The position numbers were made by a program, and so were the translations under genes. This document shows, piece by piece, positions 45,708-57,000 of a DNA stretch of 64,000 nt (its first letter is position 1; each line of letters opens with the position of its first letter). Location of the stretch: NCBI GenBank assembly GCA_011109175.1, contig RDEW01000010.1:479837-543836 (forward strand), written 5' to 3'. The notes beneath the pieces are model-generated. The model saw only the letters and a program-made list of their open reading frames with translations. It did not search any database and was not told the origin of the DNA. The stretch comes from Dicyema japonicum. Lineage: Eukaryota; Dicyemida; Rhombozoa; Dicyemidae.

Positions 45708-46997
45708 ATGGAAGAAATCCCACTTAGTGAATTCACAGAAATAATAAGCCATGACACTGACGGGGACAGAGAATACCTCAACAATTTTTCTCTGTATTGG
45801 CCATTGGATGTATAACTATTTTAACACGAAAGGAACATCAAATTCAAACACCACATGGTCCTCTTCTTGTGGCTGTTCAAGGAAATCCTGAAAAGCCAGC
45901 CATTTTGACTTTTCATGATCTCGGAATGAACCGTTGAGGAATATCATAAATCTAGACATTTCCTGCTTTCAAGGCTTCTTTTCTCTCTTAGACGTTCAAC
46001 CTCTTCTCAGCCGGTTCTGTGTATACCACGTGAATGCCCCTCTTCAACAGTACGATGCTCCCACAGTTTTTAAAAGGTGTTGTTTACTGTTTTACAAAGA
46101 CACGCGGGATTCTTATCCAATTTCTTTGGGTTTTCTGACAATGACAACTACCCAACCCTTGATAAAATAGCCACGTGCTTGTTATCGGTCGTAGAATACT
46201 TTGGGTTTTTAACACGTGTGTTATCTTAGAATTTCACATTTTGTTGGATTCGGAGTCGGAGCTGGAGCTAATATTTTAGTCCGATTTGCAGTTTTTGACA
46301 CGTGAATGACATTTAGTTGAGTTGGCCGGACTACGTGGACGCCTTGTATCTTATAAACTGCGACATTGGAGATACCACGTGGATGGAGTCTCTCGTCAAT
46401 AAGGTAACAACTGTCAATAAATTAGTATAATCAATGGTACTTGCGAGCCGATAAATCGAATGGATTTGTGGAGGACAGTTTTATCAATTATTGGTTTGGG
46501 GATGTAGTTTTCTATGTCACGTGTGCTAGTATACTCAAGAAAACAAGGCCCAACTGGTCTCGTTTTACCGTGTTGTGTTCAACAGCCTCAAATTCAGGAA
46601 CTTGGCTTATTTAGCGCTGCATACTCAGAGTTTGATTTCTTTTTATTGGTAGGAGATCTGCCATTGAGATGGAGAGACCGATCATGGGACAGTCTGAGAT
46701 GTCCATAAAGTGCCCCAACGTGTTCGTGACAGGACAGTTTGCTCCTTTGGTGGACAAAATAAGCCTCAGTATGGAGAATATGGATCCAAAAATGTCATCT
46801 CTTTTAGTGGTTGACAAAAATGTTTAACTCAGCTATCTGACTGTGGGGGGATGCCGTTAGAAGAGAAACCTCTGAAGGTCCTTGAGTCCTTTACTCTGCT
46901 TCTCCAGGGAGTGGGATATGTCCCGTATTTAAGTAAGCAGCAGATGCGGTCTGAGAGTGTGAGTTTTTCCGGTTGTAAGGCATCGGGCTTTAGTTAG
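45708..46997 (+). CDS. NDRG: NDRG family protein, complete, 11 exons
   Basis: NDRG proteins have an alpha/beta-hydrolase fold without the catalytic triad and act in stress, trafficking and differentiation. Exons: 45708-45809, 45833-45932, 45956-46076, 46100-46204, 46230-46290, 46317-46403, 46426-46503, 46530-46556, 46586-46629, 46653-46809, 46833-46997. The introns are 23, 23, 23, 25, 26, 22, 26, 29, 23 and 23 bp and the sum is exactly 349 codons. Diagnostic segments in order: TPHGPLLVAVQGNPEKPAIL, T-F-H-D-L-G-M-N-H, V-G-F-G-V-G-A-G-A-N-I-L (in place of the nucleophile elbow G-x-S-x-G), I-E-M-E-R-P-I-M-G, I-K-C-P-N-V-F-V-T-G, L-S-D-C-G-G-M-P, and LLLQGVGYVPYLSKQQMRS at the end. The junction around the 27-bp exon 8 is the least certain. 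Confidence 0.94.
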
Positions 46998-47169
46998 AGT
47001 TGACACTAAATTCATTAACAATTTAGATTTTAAATATGTAGTGTTTTGGTTAGGTCTTGTGGGTTTTGTGTGCTGTTGTAGTGATGGGGATATGTTTATG
47101 TGTATACGTAAGGATATGAATGAGATTTAAGAAGTCAAGTGAGAGAATGTGTTGGGAAGTTATAAGAAA

Positions 47170-47850
47170 ATAGTTAAACCAAAAAAACAAACTAACTGAT
47201 CCCGACAAATTTAATCCAGGCTCGATGCTCTTCTCCCTTACGATCCTACACAAGTTCGTTGGGATCGGGTTTTTTGATCAGGTCTCCTCCGTTACTCGTT
47301 TTGATTAGGATCTCCAAGGGTGTCGGCATAATGCTCTTTTCGTTCCTAGATCACTTCTCTGTCACTCCAAAAGCCCCTTTTCGTTTAACCTCTATTTTCT
47401 GTGCATTAATCCAAGAGATGTAAGGTCCCCATGAGGCACATGCATAGGAAATGGACGGCTCAATGTACTGAAAGTAAAATGTTGTTATTATGAGATAGTT
47501 TCCGATTTTTCATAGCCCTGTTAGGCATTTCAGCAAGTTGATTTTTTCTCACATTTTTGACACATTTACAACTTACCGTGAGAAACACATAAGCGTATCA
47601 TAGACCATAGGATTTTCTGACATTTCTTAAATGGCAATGTTTCACATCCACTTCAATTTCAATTGACTTGTTTGACATTTTCTTGTAGGGATTAAAGGTT
47701 TTTTCAGGGCTGATTTTCAGTCGGTTTTTGCTCAGCCACACAAGCAAACAGTTCAAGCAATGTTGTACTCTCCGTTGATGCCTGAAAGTCATGATTCCGT
47801 GATATTAAAACGATGTCGTCTGCATAAGCCAAGGGAAGATCGTTGTCTCC
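47170..47850 (-). mobile_element. LINE type A-like RT C-terminal part
   Basis: Read in reverse it gives L-A-Y-A-D-D-I-V-L-I-S-R near 47830, then a segment with KTFNPYKKMSNKSIEIEVDV (about 47700-47640). It ends with sequence like the type A 3' region near 47200. Frameshifted. Confidence 0.65.
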
Positions 47851-48179
47851 ACACGGTAATTAACAACTACTATTTTCCTTTCAAATATGCTTAAATCGAT
47901 TTATTGAAAAGTTTGTATTTAATTCGAAATTTCGAAAAAATTGATTTTTAACTATTTTGCCTAGTTAATTCTTACTTTTTTAAAAACGCATAAATCTATA
48001 TTTAAACGGACATAATCTCCTCTTCTCAGCGAAAATTGAATTTTGTAAAAACGCTACTTTGATACTACAAAAAATGGTTCCACCAAACAGTAGATCATCT
48101 CTACTACCAATATATACTTCCGTCAATCAGCTACTGCTGCGCGCATGGGGTACTAACATATCCCACACCAACTAAAGAA

Positions 48180-48442
48180 ATAAGCTTCTTCCAAGAGACA
48201 GCAACATAGACCCTACAAAGATCTTCCTCTCGATATTAAAACAAACCCCGTTCGAGGAACTCGTGAGGAATACGGGAACTCTGCCAAAATCTCTAAACCT
48301 CAAAAAGTCATTCGTACACACCGGAAATGTGTCGGCACTCGAGAGGAACACCGAAAAAAGATGAGGCGGCTGCTCAAGGAGGCCGGAATCACCTGACGGC
48401 CCCTACTCTCCTTTGTTTTGTTGGAGATTCTTGGTTCTAAAT
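48180..48442 (+). mobile_element. LINE 3' end that hosts the hAT insertion
   Basis: The plus frame runs through YKDLPLDIKTNPVRGTREEY to E-E-H-R-K-K-M-R-R-L-L-K-E-A-G-I-T-stop near 48395. The 3' UTR then continues to the hAT target site and resumes after it (50590 onward). Confidence 0.7.
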
Positions 48443-50589
48443 CAGGGATTCTCAACGGCGGCCCCCCCAGGATTTTGGTAAGGCCCGCTTAAAATTATAA
48501 AAAAATATTACATATTTTACATAATGCAGCCGGATTTTAACTGTGCTTTTTCTTTCTTTTGTTTCGTACAATAAACTTTTTATGGTTAAAAATTTTTTAC
48601 ATATTTTAACTATTGTTTTTAAATTAAATATTTTTGTATTAAATTTTAATTAATATTGCTTGTGATGTCTGGAAAACGTGTTAAAAGAAGTAGAAAAATT
48701 ATTTAAGAAAATCGTGCATTTAACCCCGAATGGGAGGAAAAATTTTTCGTTTTTGAAGAAAATGGCAAAGCACATTGCCTGATTTGTCATTTTGTTATAC
48801 GATGTCTTAAGTTATATAATGTCGAGAGGCATTATATGAAACATTCTTCAGAATATGATTCATTTCAAGGTGAATCAAGAAAAATCAAATTTCTATCTAT
48901 GAAATCAAATCGCAAACTACAAACCACTTTGTTTAAACAGCCCATGTCATCAAGATCCGCTACAATAGCTTCTTTCAAAATTTGTCATCTACTTGCAAAA
49001 AATATGAAGCCGTATTCAGATGGAGAATTTATTAAGCAAGCTATCCTTATATTTACTGAAAAATGTTGTTCTTCAGAAATTAAAAAAATGTTATAAACTT
49101 ACAGCTAAGCAACGATACAGTTACTCGGAGAATTGAGAGAATATCTGACGATATTCAATGCCAGCTACTCACTGAATCCAACTTTTTCGTACACTATTCT
49201 ATTGCTCTTGACATCACTAAAGATATTAGTGATACAGAACAAATGGCTGTGTTTATTCGAGGTGTCATGCCTGACTTCAAAATTTATGAAGAATTTCTCA
49301 CGCTACGTAACTTTCATGGTTCTACTAAAGGAGCTGATATATTCCGTGAATTTCGTGATTGCCTTGAAAAGGCACATTTGGATCTTTCAAAAATGTTTTC
49401 AATTGCCACAGATGGATGTCCTTCTATGGTTGGATGGAAAACTGGGTTTCAAGGTCTCTTAGCTGGATGGCGAGTAGATGATGAGTTGAGTCCTGTGATT
49501 TGGCATCACTGCATACTACATCAAGAAAATTTAGCTGCAAAATCTATGAAAATAGACCATGTAACAGAAACGGTCATTTCAATCGTAAGTTTTATTCGCT
49601 CTCGTGTTTTAAATCACCGCAATTTTAAGAAATTTCTCGAGGATGTTGATGCTGAGTATGGAGATTTGCTCATGCATACAACCGTACGATGGTTGAGTCG
49701 GGCAGCAGGTCTAAAAAGGTCGTATAAATTTTAAATAAATCGCATTTAGATTTTATGACCTTCTCCCGGAGATTATAAATTTTATTGACAATGAGATATT
49801 CTATCTAGAGCTTACTGATAAGGAGGGGATTGCGGATCTTTGATATTTCTACACACCTTTCGATTTTGAATACTTCTCTGCAGGGTAAGAACAAACTATG
49901 TCATGAATTATACGGACTGGTTTCTGCATTTATCGAAAAACTACACCTTTTCAAAATACAAATTGCAAATAGAGTTACCATTCATACCTTTCAAACCACA
50001 GGGAAGATGGATCATATGAAAAATATACCTCTGTTATTAGTGACTTAATCGATGAATTCGAAACACGTTTTAATGATTTTAAAGAAGCTCTACCTATTAT
50101 ACAAATATTTTCGTCATTTATGGAAACAGATGCTGCAACCGCTCCATATGTATATCAGATGGAGCTAATTGAAATGCAGGCAGATTTACAACTTACCGCG
50201 CTATTTAAGTCAAGTGAACTATTGGATTTTTGGAGTCGAATTCCACAATGGAAATATCCGAACTTGGTCGATAATGCTCAAAAAATGCATCAGTCTTCGG
50301 ATCAACGTATGCATGTGAAGCTCTTTTCAGTAAACTTACGCGAATAAAAAGTAAGTATCGAAATCGATTGACTGATGAACACCTAATTCAACTTTTACGT
50401 ACATCGTCTTCGAACTTTACTCCTCGTTTCGATAAAATAGTAGACGCCAAGCAAAATCAAGTCTCACATTGATTCTCTTATTACGTAATAAAGCCTTTTT
50501 TCTTTAATCAAATAAAATATTTTTTGGGCCCGCAAAGATACTCTTAATTATCGATTTGGCCCTTGAGCTAAAAAGGTTGAGAACCCCTG
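48443..50589 (+). mobile_element. hAT transposon with 8-bp target-site duplication
   Basis: The left end cagggattctcaac and the inverted right end gttgagaacccctg (50576-50589) are typical hAT termini. The flanking octamers ttctaaat at 48435-48442 and 50590-50597 are identical, showing one 2147-bp insertion. The cargo is a broken transposase of the ZMYM/EPM2AIP1-type hAT group. Confidence 0.92.
48665..50347 (+). pseudogene. hAT transposase pseudogene
   Basis: Frames collectively encode a BED-finger-like start (C-L-I-C-H near 48780, H-Y-M-K-H near 48830), KICHLLAKNMKPYSDGEFIK, S-N-D-T-V-T-R-R-I, and the DDE-region segment FSIATDGCPSMVGWKTGFQG. Next come I-W-H-H-C-I-L-H-Q-E-N-L and H-T-T-V-R-W-L-S-R-A. 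A C-terminal part at 50120-50347 has the hAT dimerisation-like tail. Internal stops (for example after KRSRKII and at 49094) and several frameshifts make it non-functional. The transposase cuts and pastes the element when intact. Confidence 0.88.
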
Positions 50590-50639
50590 TTCTAAATAAA
50601 TAAAACGCATGATTGATCAGTTAGCCAAGTATTTAATTG

Positions 50640-52265
50640 ATTGGAAGATTAAGGAGGTCTCTATTTCACAAAATATCTACCTAGCTTCATAATGCAAGAC
50701 ATTGAAAATGTCCTTGTGACCCACATGAAAACCAAAGCTCTCCTTCCTGTGAGAAATCAAAAATTTTCCTAATCAGGGACCATTTCACGATGCTCCTTGA
50801 CAAGTGTAAACAGCGAGACATCAAGCTCACTGCCGTTGGATTTTCACAAACAAAAGGAGAATTATTCCTACCCTCAGTTATCAAATTCGGATTCTACGGA
50901 CCATCCAGAGACTAAGCCAGAGCTTTTCAAAAAATAATTCTCGCGGCACACTAATCGTAAAAAAAATAATCCACGGCACACATTAAAAAATAAAAAAATT
51001 AATTTTTTAATGTGTGTAAAACTAAGTACAAAAATTGGTAATTTAATGCCCAAATTTTTATTAATAAAAAAATGAATTCTTAATTATTATTGTTTTTGCA
51101 TATATCATCAATATCATGTCGAATGGTTAACAAAGGCACTCGCATTTCAGCACAAATCCGGCGAGAAACAGTGTTATCTGACAAAGGTATCTTCATTATT
51201 TTTTGTTCATATTTATGACCCAACATAGTCCGAGCAATAATACGACAAGCAGGGATTATCAAGTTTTCGCCAATATTGTGAGGTTTTAGTTGTTTTGCTA
51301 TCACTTCTGAGATCAGGTATAAACATTTCAATGATTCCTTTGTGTTTAAAAAAGTTTCACTGAACATCATTTGACTAGATCTACGATTCATAGTAAAAAC
51401 CAAATATACTTAAGTTGTTTTTTTTCAAATGGATAAAATAATCCACAGATTTTTCGGAATAGTCCGGATGCTTGGAAGTAAAATGTCTCTTTAGTTTGCT
51501 AAGAACCATAGCATTACTTGCCAAAAATCCATGCAAATTAGACATTGAGGTAGTTTATTTTTATCTTTGCATATACATCCAAATGACATATAAGAATCTT
51601 TATAAGAACGACGAACTGATTTACCCATAAACAAGTTGATGCGCACGTTATTAAAAAATTTATAAATAATGGTTAACCAATGTAAATGTCATTTAATGTA
51701 TAATAAAAAATGATTATTTTAATTTTAGTAATTATTTTAATTCGTTTATCTTTTTAAATTAATTAAGTCAAAAATGTATATAAATTTATTCAAATTTGTA
51801 TTTGGCAGGCGGCACACTAGAAATTGTCTTGCGGCACACTTAGTGTGCCGCGGCACACCGTTTGACAACCTCTGGACTAAGCCCTCAGTCATGACAAAAA
51901 CATGATATCCGCTAAAGCCACCAGAAGCCTTGGTATCAACATGCTTCTGGGACGTATTCCATTTATTGTTGACGGAAGCGAAATTTCCTTACCGTGGGAA
52001 TTTCGTGTACACTTGGCTCGCCTACGTTGTGGTCATCACATGGATCTACTTTCGTATCTTTACATGATTGGACAATCGTCAACTCCACCATGTCCATCGT
52101 ACTTTCTTGACGACCAGAAGACGAGTCACCTCTTGTCCGGGTCCACCTCCTAGTTCTGCAGAGAACCAAATATAACTGTCGGATCTCTGGGAGTGTCCGC
52201 TTTTGGCTGTAACGTTTTGTTAGCCACCGGTTTTTTTCACTCGAAGGGACCGGGGGTAAATAAAA
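50640..52265 (+). mobile_element. LINE C-terminal region split by a second hAT element
   Basis: It reads as one LINE tail when 50918-51874 is removed. Before it lies FSQTKGELFLPSVIKFGFYG (50836-50895). After it lies VHLARLRCGHHMDLLSYLYM (about 52008), the zinc-finger-like L-x-R-L-R-x-G-H segment found near the end of many jockey/R1-type LINEs. It ends with a gggaccgggggtaaataaaa tail near 52265. Confidence 0.72.
50918..51874 (-). mobile_element. Second hAT element, internally deleted, with 8-bp target-site duplication
   Basis: The ends cagagcttttcaaa and (inverted) cagaggttgtcaaac are flanked by identical octamers gactaagc at 50910-50917 and 51875-51882. Inside are cggcacac repeats near both ends and one reverse transposase fragment (51080-51403: SLKCLYLISEVIAKQLKPHN, then K-I-P-L-S-D-N-T-V-S-R-R-I). 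It belongs to the same broad hAT group as the 48.4-kb element but with different termini. The catalytic region is deleted. Confidence 0.88.
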
Positions 52266-52377
52266 TAAATATCTGGAAAAAGATAATCAGAAGAGTCTTC
52301 AGAAGATGTTTCCTTAATACCTACAAATACAGTTTGCAGATTCCCTAATGAACTGGTCCCAATTAAGCTCACAGACC

Positions 52378-52605
52378 GCGTGGCGCCATGTGGCTAGTTG
52401 GTCAATAATTTTTTCCTTCCCTCCGATGGCGTCATTGGATCCACCATACTGAGGAGACGCCCATTGCCTGCCGTTATCAAGAGTATCACCTATTCATTCC
52501 CCGGGGACACTTCGTTTCCCGAGACAAGTTCAGGAACGCTGAACGAGTCAGGATCAAGGAGTTAGTTAGTTCACCCTTGGTCTTTGGAATAATTTTAATT
52601 TATAT
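52378..52605 (+). mobile_element. Short LINE-derived retroposon, type D
   Basis: It has the head gcgtggcgccatgtggctag, the body ggcgtcattggatccaccat and the tail gtctttggaataattttaat. It matches 5222-5485 along its length. Confidence 0.75.
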
Positions 52606-52609
52606 CAAA

Positions 52610-53100
52610 AATGATTCCCACCGACATAATCTATTGCCTCTACGATCGCAACAGAGATCCACTGAAGAAGCTATCGAGTCTCACGTACGACGTGGCTTTT
52701 TAGTGTAGCTGGGCGTCCCAGTTTCTTTAGGAAACGAAGCCCTCACAGATTGTATGGAAGCATTAATTTAATATCTTCCACCCAAATTGAGAGAAAGGGA
52801 GAAATTTCAAGGAAAGAAGTGATCTTTAATAAAGCAATATATAAACATTGATTAGAGATGAACAATCTATTTTCTATGTGAATGTAAGAGTCACGTGTAC
52901 GTGACAGATATGTGATTAAAATGGAGGAAAGGGGACTTACTTCTCTACCTCTCTTCAGAAGCTGATGCCTGTAATGGACTATTGGAGGATGAATTTTGTC
53001 GTTACAAGCAGGCGTTCTCCCTTGCGTTCCTTCCTAGGATTAATTACCTATGACTGTTTTTGCTAGGATTACCAAAGATTGTATGCCTGTGGTTAACAAA
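52610..53100. other. Unassigned; contains a diverged LINE stretch
   Basis: 52925-53040 resembles the LINE fragment at 28535-28640 (cttacttctctacctctctt, ggatgaattttgtcg, caagcaggcgttctccc). The rest is not recognised. Confidence 0.35.
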
Positions 53101-53125
53101 TACTAAAATAAATACCTCTTCGTCA

Positions 53126-53391
53126 CTATCTATCTTCACCTATTAACAGATCCGGAAGTTTTATATACGACGCTCGAACATAACTCTGTTGCATATAATT
53201 TGCCATTTTATCTTGAATAACCGTTTTCATTAGCTCTATCAAATAGTTTTCTTCAGTGCTGAGGACATTAATCATCTCTATCTCTAATACAAGCTTGGTG
53301 GCTACTTTTCAATGTCCTTGAATTATTTTGTACTTTAATCAATAAGATAATCGATAATTTTTATATCACTTTAACCAATAGACCCACCCAT
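53126..53391 (-). CDS. Candidate two-exon small protein, 63 residues, unidentified
   Basis: In reverse, an ATG at 53389-53391 opens a 16-nt exon (M-G-G-S-I). A 74-bp GT...AG intron (53302-53375) leads to a 176-nt exon ending at a TAG (53126-53128). The product includes TKLVLEIEMINVLSTEENYL and then Q-D-K-M-A-N-Y-M-Q-Q-S-Y-V-R-A-S. It is highly helical and charged and does not look LINE-derived. I do not recognise it. The second exon is more convincing than the first, and the intron is long for this genome. Confidence 0.33.
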
Positions 53392-53399
53392 GTTGTCTA

Positions 53400-54065
53400 T
53401 ATCGTTGATTAGAACTTAACATTTTTTGGAGAATTGAACTTTTAGATTTTATTATATCTACCTTGCTTGTTGTGAAAAAAATTTGTTTCCCAATAATTAT
53501 AAAAAAGGCTAAAATGTCAGTGGACTATATGGCTACGTGATGCACTGAAATGATTAACGACAATACACGAGAAGACACGATGAAGTGATAAAGTGCATAC
53601 GAACGTCAGGTTCAACACGACAAGTCTGATATTTTTGTATATAACAAAATGAAGACTGAAACTAAGATTATTAAAGTCGGAATCATTCAGGAATTACTTA
53701 ACTCAGTTAAATAGAGAATCAAGAAATTTTGACTTTATTCAAATAATAGTAAGATAGTTTCCTTATCTTCAAAAGTTAATAATTTTATTATTATATGTCA
53801 TTGTTTAGAACAAGTCTTTGGGACATGTCATTGTTGAGAACAGGTCTTTGGGACATGGTCACTTTTTCAATATTTTCAGTTTCCTGGTGTAAATAAGAGG
53901 CAACAACATAACAAAAAAGTTGCCAACGATTGCCTCCGAATTTTCTGTATGTAATTTTTACGATTCCTAGCTCATACAATCTTACTTGGAATTTAATCTA
54001 ATTATGCAGTGAGAATAATAAACAAACAATGGCATGCAATATTTATTTACAAAACAATAGATAGT
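53400..54065. other. AT-rich spacer with a small reverse ORF
   Basis: The reverse frame 53791-53979 ends with two near-identical MSQRxVLNNDM-type repeats caused by a 33-bp tandem repeat in the DNA (gtcattgtttagaacaagtc, then gtcattgttgagaacaggtc). Nothing else was recognised. Confidence 0.4.
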
Positions 54066-54071
54066 AAAAAA

Positions 54072-57000
54072 TTATAAATTGCGAGAATATCTGTTTTTTG
54101 ATCCAAAGTGAAACCCATCCGGCGTATTAGGTCTGGGTTTACGGTATCCTTGGGGTGGTGGATACATCATATTACCCCGGTACATATCATTCCGCGGAAA
54201 ACGACTAAACCATACAAATAAACTACTACAATGGGTCTGGATAGTTGCCTCTCATACGACGAGGAACCATCTGAGAAGAATAATAACCATCCCCAGAAAT
54301 CAACGACGGGGAAGGGTTCGTGTTATATGGATCATAGGCAGATACGTTCGAATACTGAGGGTACGGGATTTGGTGCATATTTGAAGAAGTGTAGAAGTGA
54401 TTAGGGGTCGGAGGGGGTCCCCTTTGGTTATAATGCATCTGCATATAATTCTAAAGATTAATGATACGTGTAAAACTCCGTTGGGACTATTTGAGTAAGT
54501 GGACAGCAATGGAGGTCTAGAAAACTGCGGAGGTCGCCGAGAAAAACTTCCATCCATGTTAGGTAACGGTGTGGACTGTCTGTAAGAAACACTACACCTA
54601 TCAAAAATCAAATACTGAGGATTGAATTGATCTGGGCGGACATTAAGGCAGTCCATGGCCATTCGATTCTTCCTATAAGGACTCGCAGATACAAAGTCGT
54701 TCTCGTACGTTGAAGGAACTTGGTATCTCGGGTGATATCCCCTGTTCATCATCCCTAAAGGAACTGGGAATTGAAAAAGACACTTACTGTCGGACGAATC
54801 CTGCGCCATTTGGCTGTACGATCTCCGAGAAGGCTGGAGACTCGTTTCCGGAGAATCCTGAACAAAATTCATGCTTGGTTGACTCTGAAAGTCACAAGAA
54901 AACAAACATTTGATCGAGTAGATTCCTTAGGACATGTCTCCATGTGACTGGTGTCGATTTCTTGAAAGTAAAAGACTCAGGTATTGAGTTCATATGAGTG
55001 TGGAACGCCAAGAGACTAGATTTTACAAAAAAACCGTGATTACCGATTATCACAAAAATATTTGAGCTCATGTCCTTCCAGATTATGCATTGAAGTGTGA
55101 GAGAAATTCAAAACAGAGCCTTGTAACCCTCGATGATCTCCCATGGATTCAGGTACAGGCGATCCGAGACTTGAAGGCCCTGAAAATCAGATCCTTAAAA
55201 ACCCCCATTGGATCGAACTTCACAGAAGACGACTTCTTGGATTTTGCATCTTGTCGGTGACCGATCGAGTTACACTTGACAATTTCGTCGTATATCTCAT
55301 CCTCGGGAGGCAGAAGAGACGAAATAAACTTTCTCGACCTTTCCGCGGATTCATTCATCTCCGGCTAGAATAAACCCACCACAAGACCCTGATCTTCTTC
55401 CTGAACTCCACGGTTGAGGATGAAAAATCCCCGTCAATCAGAATCGCCAAGGATGTGATCATGTCGTAGATAATCATAAACAATTCACTAAGTTCACTCA
55501 AACACAAATAGCACGTGTCAGAGTCGGGAGTCACAATCTCTCGCAGAATCAACTGGGAAAGGACGACCATCCAGTTCACACTTTGCTCAGCAATTACGTA
55601 ATCAAAAAGTTTCGTAAGCTAAAATGGAATCACTTAACTACCAATTGCATTCTCACGTAGAAGGGACAGAGGACTCGTTGTAGTAGTTTTTTCCGGTCAG
55701 ATTTACAGATCTAAATTAATTTGAGGACAACATTTTTAGAATGTTCTATTAATCTGACAAACTGGGAGAGCAGACTTTTGAGGACCAAATCACGTAGAGG
55801 TGGGTTCACAAGCAGACAGGCTTCGATCAGTCCAACAAAAACACAAATTTGTCTTGATTTCCCAGAATTACTAAAATATTAGTATTAATAAAATTAACAG
55901 TCAACATAAAAATTAAAATAACTTTCGACAAAAATGAGACATAATAAAATAAATATTTAAAAAGACATTAAACCGCTTAACTTTTTAAAGCATTCAAATT
56001 TCAAGTAGTTTTCAGTAAAATTTAAGCAAAAAATAGTAAAAATTAATATAAAACTAAAATATAAAAATTAAAAAAATAAGTTAATTTTATAAACGAGAAT
56101 TAAAAAATAATCTTTTACGCGACAATAAAAAATACCCAAAATTGGAATCAACACAGAAGGTCTCATCATCAAGAAGCTTAGAGGCTTCTTCGATAACTTT
56201 GATTTGCAACTGTGGAAGAGTCGCTATCAAGCGAGAAATGAGCCAATTGGCATTATCAGAAGAATTTAAAAGCTGATGAATCATCACAGCCACAGACGAC
56301 TCATTCTGCTCAAAAACAGGATTTGAGTCGAAAATGCGACGAAAAATGACGTGCACAATCATACTATTTACCTCCTAAGAGTACGTTACCAATATAACCT
56401 TTGGGCCAGCAATATGCTCAAGCAAGGTAACCTTCTGTGGGAGGTTCCACACAACCACGGAATCAAGCAGATCACCAATATAGACGGAAACCGAATTATC
56501 TGTGAAATCCAATGGGAGGAAGTGAGACTGACCAGGAAAACACATGTGGCGGACCATCTCAATGTACTGCTCATTCGTCATGCTTTCCTGTCTCTGAGAT
56601 GACAGAACTCTGTCCCTGACAACTGAATCGAAGAAACAGATCTTCTTGACCCAATATTGACTCGTTATCAGACTCAACCATGACCAGATCTCATCAACCG
56701 CTACTTTGTTGTTCACAAAAAGACTAAATTCACTAAAACTACAACTTCAATTTGGGAGTGTCTTGCCGGGATAAACTGTTGTCATGTTAAATAATAGAGG
56801 TTATCCGCACTAAAATGTCAAAATTCACCAAAACACCGAAAAATCCGTACAAATGCTGATAGAACTCAAACATGTTGTTCTTAGGGACCATAGTGTTAGA
56901 CCAATGAGTAAAGACTCGATCATATAGGCAGCTTAGTGAGTAGTAAATGAACTCTGAAGGAGCCCAGTCGGACATTCGGGATCGACAGTTGAAAATAAAG

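Noticed and set aside
46611-46817. Reverse ORF in the NDRG locus
   Set aside because: Antisense of NDRG exons 9-10, which splice into a full NDRG product.
53126-53391. Small TIM-type mitochondrial chaperone (suggested by LEIEM near the start)
   Set aside because: The twin C-x3-C motifs that define the family are absent.
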